A stretch of 16,552 nt of DNA from Palsa-1233 sp031367105 (GTDB lineage Bacteria; Gemmatimonadota; Gemmatimonadetes; Gemmatimonadales; GWC2-71-9). Of this stretch, positions 6,726 to 13,998 are shown in pieces (positions within the stretch are counted from its first letter, which is position 1; each line of letters starts with the position of its first letter). The position numbers and the translations under genes were made by a program. The notes beneath the pieces are model-generated. The model made no database searches. It was not told the origin of the DNA and worked only from the letters and a program-made list of their open reading frames with translations. The stretch lies in the NCBI GenBank assembly GCA_031367105.1, contig JANLPG010000134.1, positions 1-16,552 on the forward strand, read 5' to 3'.

Positions 6726-8186
6726 ATGGCAAGACTTCTAGGCATCGCATCGGCGGGCGTGTGCGTGATCCAATTCGGCGCCTGCGCCCAGTACCAGCAC
6801 TACCAGCCGGCACCGCTCGCGTCCGCTACTGAAGCGAGCGCCTACGGCGCGCGGCGATTAGATGATCCCGCCTTGGCACACATACTCGCGGCACACGGGA
6901 TTCCAGTACGTGACAGCGCGTGGGATTCCCGTCAACTCGCACTCGCCGCGCTCTACTTCCGGCCGGATCTGTCGGAGGCGCAGCGCGCGCTCGCGGCAAC
7001 CCGCGCCGCGGAAATCACCGCGGGGGTGCGGCCTTATCCGGGAGTCAGCGCGAGCGCCGAGCGCGCCGCGCGGGCGGATGAGGGCCACTTGACACCCTGG
7101 ACCTTCTCCCTCACCACCGGCTTCACGTTCGAGCTGGGCGGGAAGCGCGCGGCACGTGTCACACGCGCTCGCGTCGCCACGCTCGCGGCTCGGCTCCGAC
7201 TCGAATCGACGGCGTGGCAGGTCATCGAAAGCGCCCGCCAGACCGGTATCGTGGCATTCGGCGCCGATGTCGATCTGGCCGATGCCGGGGCTATGGCGGC
7301 CGCACTCCGGACAGCGTTGGGGCTGCTCCGCGGCCGGTACAGCGAGGGACAGATCTCTCGCGCCGACCTGGCCCGGAGCGAGACGGATGTCCAGACCGCG
7401 GCAGTTGCTGCAATGCAAGCAGCGGGCGCCCGCACCGACGCACGATCCGCCCTCGCTCGCGCACTCGCCGTATCGGTCCGCCAGGTGGATCAGCTCCCGC
7501 TCCGCCCCGCTTTACGCGCAGGGTGTGTCACGGTCGATTCGCTCTCGCTCGACACGCTCGAGACGTATGCTCTCCGCACGCTGCCCGCCGTTGGGGCCGC
7601 ACTTGCTGACTACGCCGTGGCGGAGGCCGACCTCCGGGTCCAAGTCGCACAGCAATATCCTGACGTCATCCTCGGGCCTGGGATTGCCTGGGGGCAAGGC
7701 ACGCGGCGCTGGATTCTCTCCCTCGGATTCCCGCGCATCGCGATCGATCGGGCTCGTGGTCCGATTGCAGAAGCAGCGGCGCGGCGGGCCGTGCAGGCCG
7801 CCAGAGTGAAGGTCGTGCAGGACGCCGTCCTCGCCGCGGTTGATTCCGGTGTTGCCAGCTGCTGGCACGTCCGTCGCGAGGTCGAGGTCGCCGATTCACT
7901 GGTTCGTGCGAGTGGCGAGCAGGTGGCGCTCGCCCAGGCGGCGTATCAGCGGGGTGAGATCGGGCGGACAGAACTCGCCTTGACGCAACTCGCATTAGTA
8001 CGCGCCCAGCGCGCGCAGCATCAGGCCACGCAGCGCACGCGCGCCGCCGGGATTGCCCTGGAGAACGCGACTGGTATGTGGCTCTCTGGCCCGCCGATCG
8101 AGTGGCGCGATATCGTCATCGCGCCGGACGAGGGTGTCCGCTCAGACCGAGCATCGAGCGGCGGTCCCCCACAGCACCGCAAATGA
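6726..8186 (+). CDS. TolC-family outer-membrane efflux lipoprotein (CzcC/CusC-like)
   Basis: A 486-residue outer-membrane channel of a tripartite efflux system. The N-terminus has a short hydrophobic segment ending in IQFGAC, a plausible lipobox with lipidated C20. The rest shows the two related halves of outer membrane efflux proteins, each with long alanine-, arginine- and glutamine-rich helices and heptad spacing, e.g. AALYFRPDLSEAQRALAATR (74-93) and, in the second half, AYQRGEIGRTELALTQLALV, a match to the typical YxxGxxxxxxLL region. Overall length and single-domain repeats resemble CzcC. No Shine-Dalgarno precedes ATG 6726. A TACGGT 9 bp upstream would put transcription start at or next to the ATG, so the message may be leaderless. 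It is first in the pump operon, followed 28 bp later by the adaptor gene. Confidence 0.9.
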   Translation: MARLLGIASAGVCVIQFGACAQYQHYQPAPLASATEASAYGARRLDDPALAHILAAHGIPVRDSAWDSRQLALAALYFRPDLSEAQRALAATRAAEITAGVRPYPGVSASAERAARADEGHLTPWTFSLTTGFTFELGGKRAARVTRARVATLAARLRLESTAWQVIESARQTGIVAFGADVDLADAGAMAAALRTALGLLRGRYSEGQISRADLARSETDVQTAAVAAMQAAGARTDARSALARALAVSVRQVDQLPLRPALRAGCVTVDSLSLDTLETYALRTLPAVGAALADYAVAEADLRVQVAQQYPDVILGPGIAWGQGTRRWILSLGFPRIAIDRARGPIAEAAARRAVQAARVKVVQDAVLAAVDSGVASCWHVRREVEVADSLVRASGEQVALAQAAYQRGEIGRTELALTQLALVRAQRAQHQATQRTRAAGIALENATGMWLSGPPIEWRDIVIAPDEGVRSDRASSGGPPQHRK

Positions 8187-8214
8187 TGCTGCTCGCGCGA
8201 TCGATGTTCCTCCG

Positions 8215-9264
8215 ATGAGTCCCACCGTCAGACGCCTTGCCCTCGTCGGCGCCGGGCTCGCCGTTGCCGCCGTGATTATCGTCGGCTTCCTCGCGGGCCG
8301 CGGTGAGCGCGCGCGCGAAGCCGAGCGCGAGGCACCAGTCAATGCTCCCAGCCGGATGCGGAGTGTCGAAGGGCCGCTCGGTGACGAAGCGGCGGTGGTC
8401 CTTGATTCCGTTGCCCAGGTACGGGCGGGGATTGAGACCAGCCCGCTCCGCGCGGGGTCGAGTGCCGCGACAATTCGGCTCACGGGAGAACTCGTCGCTG
8501 ATCCGACTCGGATCACCACGGTGCAGGCACCGGTTGCGGGACGCCTCACGACACCCGGAGGGCGTTGGCCAACATTCGGGGAGCGCCTCGAGGCTGGGAC
8601 GGTCATCGCGCAGGTCTCGGATGCCCGGCCACTCACGCTACCCCGCGGTGGGACCGTGACGCGCATCAGTGCACAGCCGGGTGAGCTCGTCCAGGCTGGG
8701 CAAGAGTTGCTCCAGCTCAGCGACTTCTCGCTGCTTCTGGCGCGTATCGCGTGGCGGCCCGAAGCCCCTCGTACGCCGCCAGGTCGGATCACACTCACCC
8801 CACTGGGTGCCGCAGATATCTCGATATCCGACCAGCCATCCGCGTCCGCATCGGCCTCTCTCGTCGGCCCAGCCGCCGACGTGGATCCCGTGACGCGCCG
8901 TCCGGTCTACCTCTATCGGACCGCTCCGGCCTGGCCCGGTGCACGCCCGGGTGCGCCGGTTGAGACCATGCTCGCCCAACCGGAGCTCACCGCGACCGGT
9001 GTCTTCGTACCAACGACCGCTGTGGTGCAGTGGGAAGGGCTCGCGTGGGCGTACGTACAGCGGTCTGCCGCGCCGAGTGGCGCCCGTTTTGTCCGGAGGC
9101 GCGTGGACACAAGCCACCCGGTCTTAGGTGGCTGGCTCGTCCTGTCGCCCGGCGCGCTCGCCGTGCATGCGGGTGACAACATTGTGGTGCGGGGTGCGCA
9201 GGAGCTCCTGTCGGAGGAGTTTCGCTCGCGCGTGAGCGTGGGCGAAGCTGAAGACCGGCGGTGA
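8215..9264 (+). CDS. HlyD/CusB-type periplasmic adaptor, apparently without an alpha-hairpin
   Basis: A 349-residue membrane-fusion protein linking the RND pump to the outer-membrane channel. An uncleaved N-terminal helix (7-27) anchors it in the inner membrane. The first half of the lipoyl (barrel-sandwich) domain is at 99-136 (TTVQAPVAGRL...GTVIAQVSDA). The second follows almost at once, at 141-172 (TLPRGGTVTRISAQPGELVQ...LLQLSD). In CusB and AcrA the halves are separated by a long coiled-coil hairpin that touches the outer-membrane channel. Here only about five residues connect them. Beta-barrel and membrane-proximal regions follow. The ATG at 8215 was chosen because upstream codons in this frame have no family features and run into the previous gene; there is no clear ribosome binding site. 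The operon position between channel and pump fixes the role. Confidence 0.88.
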   Translation: MSPTVRRLALVGAGLAVAAVIIVGFLAGRGERAREAEREAPVNAPSRMRSVEGPLGDEAAVVLDSVAQVRAGIETSPLRAGSSAATIRLTGELVADPTRITTVQAPVAGRLTTPGGRWPTFGERLEAGTVIAQVSDARPLTLPRGGTVTRISAQPGELVQAGQELLQLSDFSLLLARIAWRPEAPRTPPGRITLTPLGAADISISDQPSASASASLVGPAADVDPVTRRPVYLYRTAPAWPGARPGAPVETMLAQPELTATGVFVPTTAVVQWEGLAWAYVQRSAAPSGARFVRRRVDTSHPVLGGWLVLSPGALAVHAGDNIVVRGAQELLSEEFRSRVSVGEAEDRR

Positions 9265-9305
9265 AGCTCGATGACAACCGGCGCTGAGGCGAGGAGCATC
9301 GCACC

Positions 9306-12300
9306 GTGCTGAGCGCCATCGTCCGCTTTTCGGTTCGTTTCCGAGGCATTGTCATCGCCCTGGCCGCCGTCCTCCTGGCCTACGGCCTGAGCGTCCTCTC
9401 AACCACACGCTATGACGTATTTCCGGAGTTCGCCGCGCCCCAGGTTGCGATTCAGACCGAGGCACCGGGCTTTACGCCGGAGCAGGTCGAGATACTCGTC
9501 ACAACCCCGATCGAGAATGCCATCAACGGCGTGACGGGGATCGCGAGCGTTCGCTCGCAATCGATCCAGGGGCTCTCGGTGATGACGGCGCTTTTTGCCG
9601 ACGGGACAGATATTTACCGGGCGCGGCAAGCTGTGGCGGAGCGACTCGCCGAAGTGGCGCGCGCGCTCCCGGCGACGGCCAAGGCCCCCGTGATGACGCC
9701 ACTCACGTCCAGCACCGGTACAGTGCTCGTGGTTGGGCTGACCTCACGCACGCGGTCGCTTATGGACGAGCGCACCTTCGCCGACTGGACCCTGAAGCCG
9801 AGACTCCTCGCCGTTCCGGGGGTCGCACGCGTGTCGGTCTTTGGCGGCGAAGTGCGACAACTCCAAGTTCAGCTCGACCCGGCGCGCCTCCGCGCCCTCG
9901 GGCTCAGCATCGCGGATGTTGTCGCCGCGGCGACCAGGGCCACGGGGGTCCGCGGTGCCGGGGTGATCGACAACGCGAACCAGCGTATCATCATCCGTAC
10001 GGAGGCGCAGCTCACCACGCCCGCGCTCCTCGCCCAGAGCGTCGTCCGCCAGGCAGGGGGTGCGGTGCTCCGGCTGAGTGATGTGGCGCACGTGGTCGAG
10101 GGCGCGGAGCCGCGCATTGGCGCGGCGGCAATTGAGGGAGTGCCGGGCGTCATCCTCAATATCGATGCGCAGCTCGGCGGCAACATCCGCGATATCTCGA
10201 CGGCGGTGGAGCAGGCACTCCGAGACCTGCAGCCCACGATCACCGCCGAACGCTACACGCTGCACCCGACGCTCTTCCGCCCGGCCACCTTTGTCGATGT
10301 CGCCCTGAGCAACATCACACACTCGCTTCTTCTGGGCGGCGTACTCGTCGTGATCGTGCTTCTGCTCTTTCTCGCGGACGTCGGCGCGGCCGCAGTGTCA
10401 CTCGCCGCGATCCCGCTCTCGCTTCTCACGGCGATCATCATCCTCAATCGCTTCGGGCTCTCGGTCTCCACCTTGAGTCTGGCGGGGCTGGCGATCGCGA
10501 TTGGCGAGGTAGTCGACGATGCGATCATCGATGTCGAGAACATCGCGCGGCGACTGCGGGAGAACCGTACCTTGCCCAACCCGCGCCCAGCCGCGCAGGT
10601 GGTCATCGACGCCTCGCTTGAGGTGCGATCAAGTGTCGTGTATGCCACGTTTATCGTGGCGCTGGTCTTCCTGCCGGTCATCGCGCTGAGCGGAGTGCAG
10701 GGCGCGTTGTTTCGGCCACTCGGGCTGGCGTACATCTTCGCGATCCTGGCCTCGCTCGCCGTGGCGCTTACGGTGACACCCGCGCTCACTTTCATGCTGC
10801 TCGCTCGGCGCAGCCAGTATGCGGGCGAATCGCGATTCCTGACGCGGCTCAAATCGGCGTACACGCGGCGACTTGAAGGCTTCGAGCGACACGCGAAGGC
10901 CGTGATGGTCTTGACGGGCGCGCTCATTCTCGTGGCGGTCGCGATGATTCCATTCTTTGGCGCCACGTTCCTTCCCGACTTCAACGAAGGGCACTACCGG
11001 GTCCATATGTCGGCGGTGCCGGGGACCTCGCTGGACGAATCGCTGCGATTGGGAAAGGTCGCGACTGCGGCAACGCGCTCCGATCCACGGGTGCGCTCGG
11101 TCGCGCAGCGCGTCGGCCGTGCCGAGCTAGCGGAAGATACGTGGGGGACGCACTACAGCGAGTTTGAGGTGGACCTGGCGCCGTTAGGTGGCGAGGAGGC
11201 AGAGGCGTTGCAAGGAGATCTGCGCCGGAAGCTCGCGTCAATCCCAGGGGTCGTGTTTGCCATCAAACCATTCCTGACCGAACGGATCGAAGAGACACTC
11301 TCTGGAAGCACGGCCCCGGTAGTGGTGAAGCTCTTCGGCAATGACTTGGACAGCTTGGATGTCGCCGCGCGCCTGGTCGGGGCCGCGGTACGTATGATAC
11401 CAGGCGCGAGTAGTGTGCAGTCGGGTGCTCCGGCCGTGGCGCCTGAGGCTACCGTCCGCTTTGAACCCGATGCACTCGCGGCGACAGGGATCCCAGCCGG
11501 CGACGCCCTGACCGCCGTCGAGACCGCCACCGCGGGCGCGACCGTCACTCAAGTTTTTGAGGGGAACCGCGCGATTGACGTCGTCGTGCTGTTGGACCAC
11601 GCCCAGCTCACGCGTCCCGAGGATCTGGCCAGTATCCCGTTGAGTGGCAGCAATGGCAGGATCGTGACGCTGGGGCAGGTGGCGACCATCGCACGCACGT
11701 CGGGCCGCTATGCCATCTCGCATGAGGGCGCCCGCCGTGTGCAGCTCGTCACCTCGGACGTGGCAGGTCGCGATGTCGCCTCGTTCACGACGGACCTGGG
11801 GAGCCGGCTGGCAGGTCTCAAACTGCCGCGGGGCGTGTACGCCGGAATCACGGGGACCGCGACCGCGCAGAAGACGGCTCAACGCGAGCTACTCCTTCGG
11901 AGCCTCTTCGCCGGGGCTGGCATAGCCATGCTCCTCTGGATAGCCTTCAGCAACACGCGTCGGATGTTGCTCGTGCTCGCGAACCTCCCATTCGCGCTGG
12001 TAGGTGGTGTATTTACCGTGTTCGCCACAGGGGGCGTGCTGACGCTGGGCTCGCTCATCGGCTTCGTCACGCTCTTCGGCATCTCAACGCGGAACGCTAT
12101 CATGCTCATCTCGCATTACGATCACCTCGTCCACGTGGAAGGGGCCACGTGGGGGATCGAGACCGCGATCCGGGGGGCGGCGGAGCGGCTTGGGCCGGTC
12201 ACAATGACGGCCGCGGTGACCGCGCTCGGGCTCCTCCCGCTAGCGCTCGGGAGCGGTGCACCGGGGCGCGAGATCGAGGGGCCGCTCGCGATCGTGATCC

Positions 12301-12395
12301 TAGGGGGGCTGGTGACCTCCACGGCGCTCACCCTCTTTGTCCTGCCCACCCTGGCGCTTCGATTCGGACGCTTCGGCGAGCAGGAGGTAGCATGA
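9306..12395 (+). CDS. Heavy-metal-type RND efflux pump (CzcA/CusA family)
   Basis: A 1029-residue inner-membrane proton antiporter, full length for HME-RND pumps. It has an N-terminal helix, a large periplasmic loop, helices 2-6, a second loop and helices 8-12. The proton-relay segment in helix 4 reads GEVVDDAIIDVENI (400-413), with D404 and E411 matching the relay acids of CusA and CzcA, plus extra acids E401, D405 and D409. By manual alignment, the three Cu-binding methionines of CusA correspond to H568 (M569 adjacent), Y618 and E664, so Cu(I)/Ag(I) is unlikely and a divalent cation or another substrate is favoured. That alignment is from memory and should be computed. GTG 9306 is supported by AGGAG at 9292-9296. 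The stop overlaps the next ORF as ATGA. It is the energy-driven core of the tripartite pump. Confidence 0.93.
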   Translation: MLSAIVRFSVRFRGIVIALAAVLLAYGLSVLSTTRYDVFPEFAAPQVAIQTEAPGFTPEQVEILVTTPIENAINGVTGIASVRSQSIQGLSVMTALFADGTDIYRARQAVAERLAEVARALPATAKAPVMTPLTSSTGTVLVVGLTSRTRSLMDERTFADWTLKPRLLAVPGVARVSVFGGEVRQLQVQLDPARLRALGLSIADVVAAATRATGVRGAGVIDNANQRIIIRTEAQLTTPALLAQSVVRQAGGAVLRLSDVAHVVEGAEPRIGAAAIEGVPGVILNIDAQLGGNIRDISTAVEQALRDLQPTITAERYTLHPTLFRPATFVDVALSNITHSLLLGGVLVVIVLLLFLADVGAAAVSLAAIPLSLLTAIIILNRFGLSVSTLSLAGLAIAIGEVVDDAIIDVENIARRLRENRTLPNPRPAAQVVIDASLEVRSSVVYATFIVALVFLPVIALSGVQGALFRPLGLAYIFAILASLAVALTVTPALTFMLLARRSQYAGESRFLTRLKSAYTRRLEGFERHAKAVMVLTGALILVAVAMIPFFGATFLPDFNEGHYRVHMSAVPGTSLDESLRLGKVATAATRSDPRVRSVAQRVGRAELAEDTWGTHYSEFEVDLAPLGGEEAEALQGDLRRKLASIPGVVFAIKPFLTERIEETLSGSTAPVVVKLFGNDLDSLDVAARLVGAAVRMIPGASSVQSGAPAVAPEATVRFEPDALAATGIPAGDALTAVETATAGATVTQVFEGNRAIDVVVLLDHAQLTRPEDLASIPLSGSNGRIVTLGQVATIARTSGRYAISHEGARRVQLVTSDVAGRDVASFTTDLGSRLAGLKLPRGVYAGITGTATAQKTAQRELLLRSLFAGAGIAMLLWIAFSNTRRMLLVLANLPFALVGGVFTVFATGGVLTLGSLIGFVTLFGISTRNAIMLISHYDHLVHVEGATWGIETAIRGAAERLGPVTMTAAVTALGLLPLALGSGAPGREIEGPLAIVILGGLVTSTALTLFVLPTLALRFGRFGEQEVA
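12382..12387 (+). promoter_or_regulatory. Perfect Shine-Dalgarno inside the end of the RND gene
   Basis: AGGAGG lies four bases before ATG 12392, within the last codons of the pump gene. It is among the strongest ribosome binding sites in the window and supports real translation initiation at 12392 rather than chance. Confidence 0.7.
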
Positions 12396-12493
12396 CGCAG
12401 CCGGAGACACGCCGCGGCAGTGCCAGCCGGTTGCGGCATCCCTCGTTCCGGTCCAGCTGGCCGGGTGGAAGGCAGTATTCCTATGGAGTTTGA
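12392..12493 (+). CDS. Small ORF (33 aa) joining the pump and Nramp-like genes
   Basis: ATG 12392 overlaps the pump stop as ATGA and has AGGAGG at ideal distance. The frame runs 33 codons to TGA 12491-12493, which overlaps the TTG start of the next gene. The peptide is MTQPETRRGSASRLRHPSFR followed by SSWPGGRQYSYGV: basic, without a membrane helix or known motif. Two explanations fit. It may be a translated leader whose ribosomes re-initiate at the Nramp-like TTG, which has no ribosome binding site of its own at normal spacing, or it may be a true small protein. I do not recognise a family. The peptide itself may be dispensable even if its translation is important. Confidence 0.5.
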   Translation: MTQPETRRGSASRLRHPSFRSSWPGGRQYSYGV

Positions 12494-13797
12494 CCTTGGC
12501 GGCCCTGCGCAGGGCCGCGACCCGGAGTTCCCGCTGGCTGGCTGATCGCCCACGCGCCATCGGCAATTTCTGGCGCGCCCTCGGTCCCGGATTGATCAGC
12601 GGTGCAGCGGACGACGACCCGTCCGGGATCGCAACCTATTCCGTCGCCGGCGCACAACTCGGCACGTCACTGCTCTGGACCGCGATTCTGACGTGGCCCT
12701 TGATGGCAGCGGTGCAGACGATGTGTGCCCGGATCGGGATGGTCACCGGTCGGGGACTGATGGCGGGGCTCCGCAAGAAATTCCCACGCTCGGTGCTGGT
12801 CCCGGCCGCCGCCGCACTCTTGATCGCCAACACCCTGAACATCGGCGCCGACCTCGCCGGAATGTCCGACGCCGCCGAATTGCTCACCGGCGTGAGTTCC
12901 CACATCTGGGTGATCGGCTTCGGCCTCGGCATCGGTTGGGCAACCATCCGCCTCCGCTACGGCCTGATCTCGCGCGTGCTCAAATGGCTCGCCCTCACCC
13001 TGTTCGTCTACGTGATCGCAGCGGTGGCGCTTCGCCCCGACTGGCACGCCGTCGCACGGGCCGCAGTGGTGCCTTCGTTGCCCAGGGGAAGCGCGGGTTG
13101 GGCGACCATCGTGGCGATCCTGGGGACCACCATCAGCCCGTACCTTTTTTTCTGGCAGGCGAGTTCTGAGGTCGAGGAGGAGAAGGCGCAGGGACGCCAC
13201 TCGCTGGTGGAGCGCCGCGGTGCCTCCCCGCTGGAGCTGCGTCGGCGCAAGCTTGATGTCGGCGTCGGAACATTTTTTTCGAACCTGGTGATGTTCTTCA
13301 TCATCCTGACCACAGCACTGACGCTCAATGCCCACGGGCTGACCCAGCTCAACACCTCGAGAGAGATCGCCGAGGCGCTCCGGCCACTGGCGGGCCGATT
13401 CGCGACGTTGCTCTACACCGTGGGGCTGGTCGGGACAGGTTTGCTGGCGATCCCCACCCTGAGTGGTTCGGCGGCGTACGCCTTCGCCGAGACGTTCGGG
13501 TGGCGCCAGGGGATCGACGCAGACCTCCGACACGCACCGGCGTTCTATGCCATTGTCGGCGGTGCAATGGCCATCGGGATGGCGATGGATATGGTGGATA
13601 TCAATGCCGTGCACGCGCTCTACTGGACGGCCGTGGTGAACGGCGTCCTCGCTCCGTTCCTGCTCTGTGGCATTCTCCTCGTAGCGAGCGATCGAGTGCT
13701 GATGAAGGGACAGCCGAGCTCGACCCTGGGCCGAACGGTCGTGGCGGTCACGACAGTCGCGATGTTCGGTGCGGCCATCGCGATGTTCGTGCTGTGA
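12490..13797 (+). CDS. Nramp-superfamily transporter with non-canonical metal-site motifs
   Basis: A 435-residue membrane protein with about eleven hydrophobic segments and the Nramp (SLC11, LeuT-fold) pattern: LGPGLISGAADDDPSGIATY (31-50) is helix 1 with its unwound centre. Canonical Nramp Mn/Fe importers have DPGN there and a metal-binding methionine in the helix 6 MPHN-type motif. Here helix 1 reads DDDPSG (41-46) and helix 6 reads TTISPYLFFWQ (213-223), so the soft-metal methionine is absent. Helix 6 is followed by a highly charged cytosolic loop (EVEEEKAQG...). The protein therefore belongs to a divergent clade whose substrate (Mn, Mg, another cation, or none) is open. TTG 12490 is the only in-frame start consistent with the N-terminus and overlaps the preceding stop. 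Placement in a metal efflux operon is notable, because canonical relatives import metals. The gene may have a GTGA overlap with a small ORF downstream. Confidence 0.88.
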   Translation: MTLAALRRAATRSSRWLADRPRAIGNFWRALGPGLISGAADDDPSGIATYSVAGAQLGTSLLWTAILTWPLMAAVQTMCARIGMVTGRGLMAGLRKKFPRSVLVPAAAALLIANTLNIGADLAGMSDAAELLTGVSSHIWVIGFGLGIGWATIRLRYGLISRVLKWLALTLFVYVIAAVALRPDWHAVARAAVVPSLPRGSAGWATIVAILGTTISPYLFFWQASSEVEEEKAQGRHSLVERRGASPLELRRRKLDVGVGTFFSNLVMFFIILTTALTLNAHGLTQLNTSREIAEALRPLAGRFATLLYTVGLVGTGLLAIPTLSGSAAYAFAETFGWRQGIDADLRHAPAFYAIVGGAMAIGMAMDMVDINAVHALYWTAVVNGVLAPFLLCGILLVASDRVLMKGQPSSTLGRTVVAVTTVAMFGAAIAMFVL

Positions 13798-13958
13798 ACG
13801 CCGATCACAGCGGGCACCATCACGAACCCACCTCGGTGCCGGCTGCTGTCGCCGGGGTCGTTGTGCTGGACCGTTTCGTAATCCACCACACGGTCGTGGA
13901 CCTGAAACGGGGCGAGGGCACGCATCCGTGCCACCTCGCCCCTGAATCAGTGGTCTGA
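13794..13958 (+). CDS. Possible His-rich small protein (54 aa)
   Basis: GTG 13794 overlaps the Nramp-like stop as GTGA, and the frame continues 54 codons. The N-terminus is MNADHSGHHHEPTSVPAAVA, with a histidine cluster (H5, H8-H10). More potential ligands follow at H31, H32, H44, C46 and H47. About three quarters of codons end in G or C, as in neighbouring genes. The metal context and overlap favour a small metal-binding protein. Against it: there is no ribosome binding site, no recognised family, and the strong hairpin at 13909-13942 lies inside the frame, as it would if this were simply the 3' untranslated region. Confidence 0.35.
   Translation: MNADHSGHHHEPTSVPAAVAGVVVLDRFVIHHTVVDLKRGEGTHPCHLAPESVV
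13909..13942. terminator. Strong hairpin between convergent genes
   Basis: GGGGCGAG (13909-13916) pairs with CTCGCCCC (13935-13942), and the inner GGCACG/CGTGCC pair closes a CATC loop, giving a 14-bp stem with a two-base bulge. No T-run follows on either strand, so it is not a textbook rho-independent terminator, but its position downstream of both convergent genes suggests transcript ending or 3'-end protection. Confidence 0.5.
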
Positions 13959-13963
13959 CCTCG

Positions 13964-13983
13964 AGCGCGCCTGCTGGCGCGCT
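13964..13983. terminator. Second hairpin near the end of the lipoprotein gene
   Basis: AGCGCGCC (13964-13971) and GGCGCGCT (13976-13983) form a perfect 8-bp stem with a TGCT loop, 16 bases past the stop of the minus-strand lipoprotein gene. It lacks a T-tract. It probably forms part of the bidirectional end of the two convergent units. Confidence 0.5.
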
Positions 13984-13998
13984 GTCTAGCCGTGCTGC

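Noticed and set aside
8053..8214. Longer N-terminus for the adaptor
   Set aside because: This stretch overlaps the end of the outer-membrane gene, is Arg/Ser-rich and precedes the real membrane anchor.
12667..13614. Minus-strand open frame of 315 codons, rich in His, Gln and Arg
   Set aside because: Antisense shadow of the Nramp-like gene; composition is what the reverse of a GC-rich membrane protein gives.
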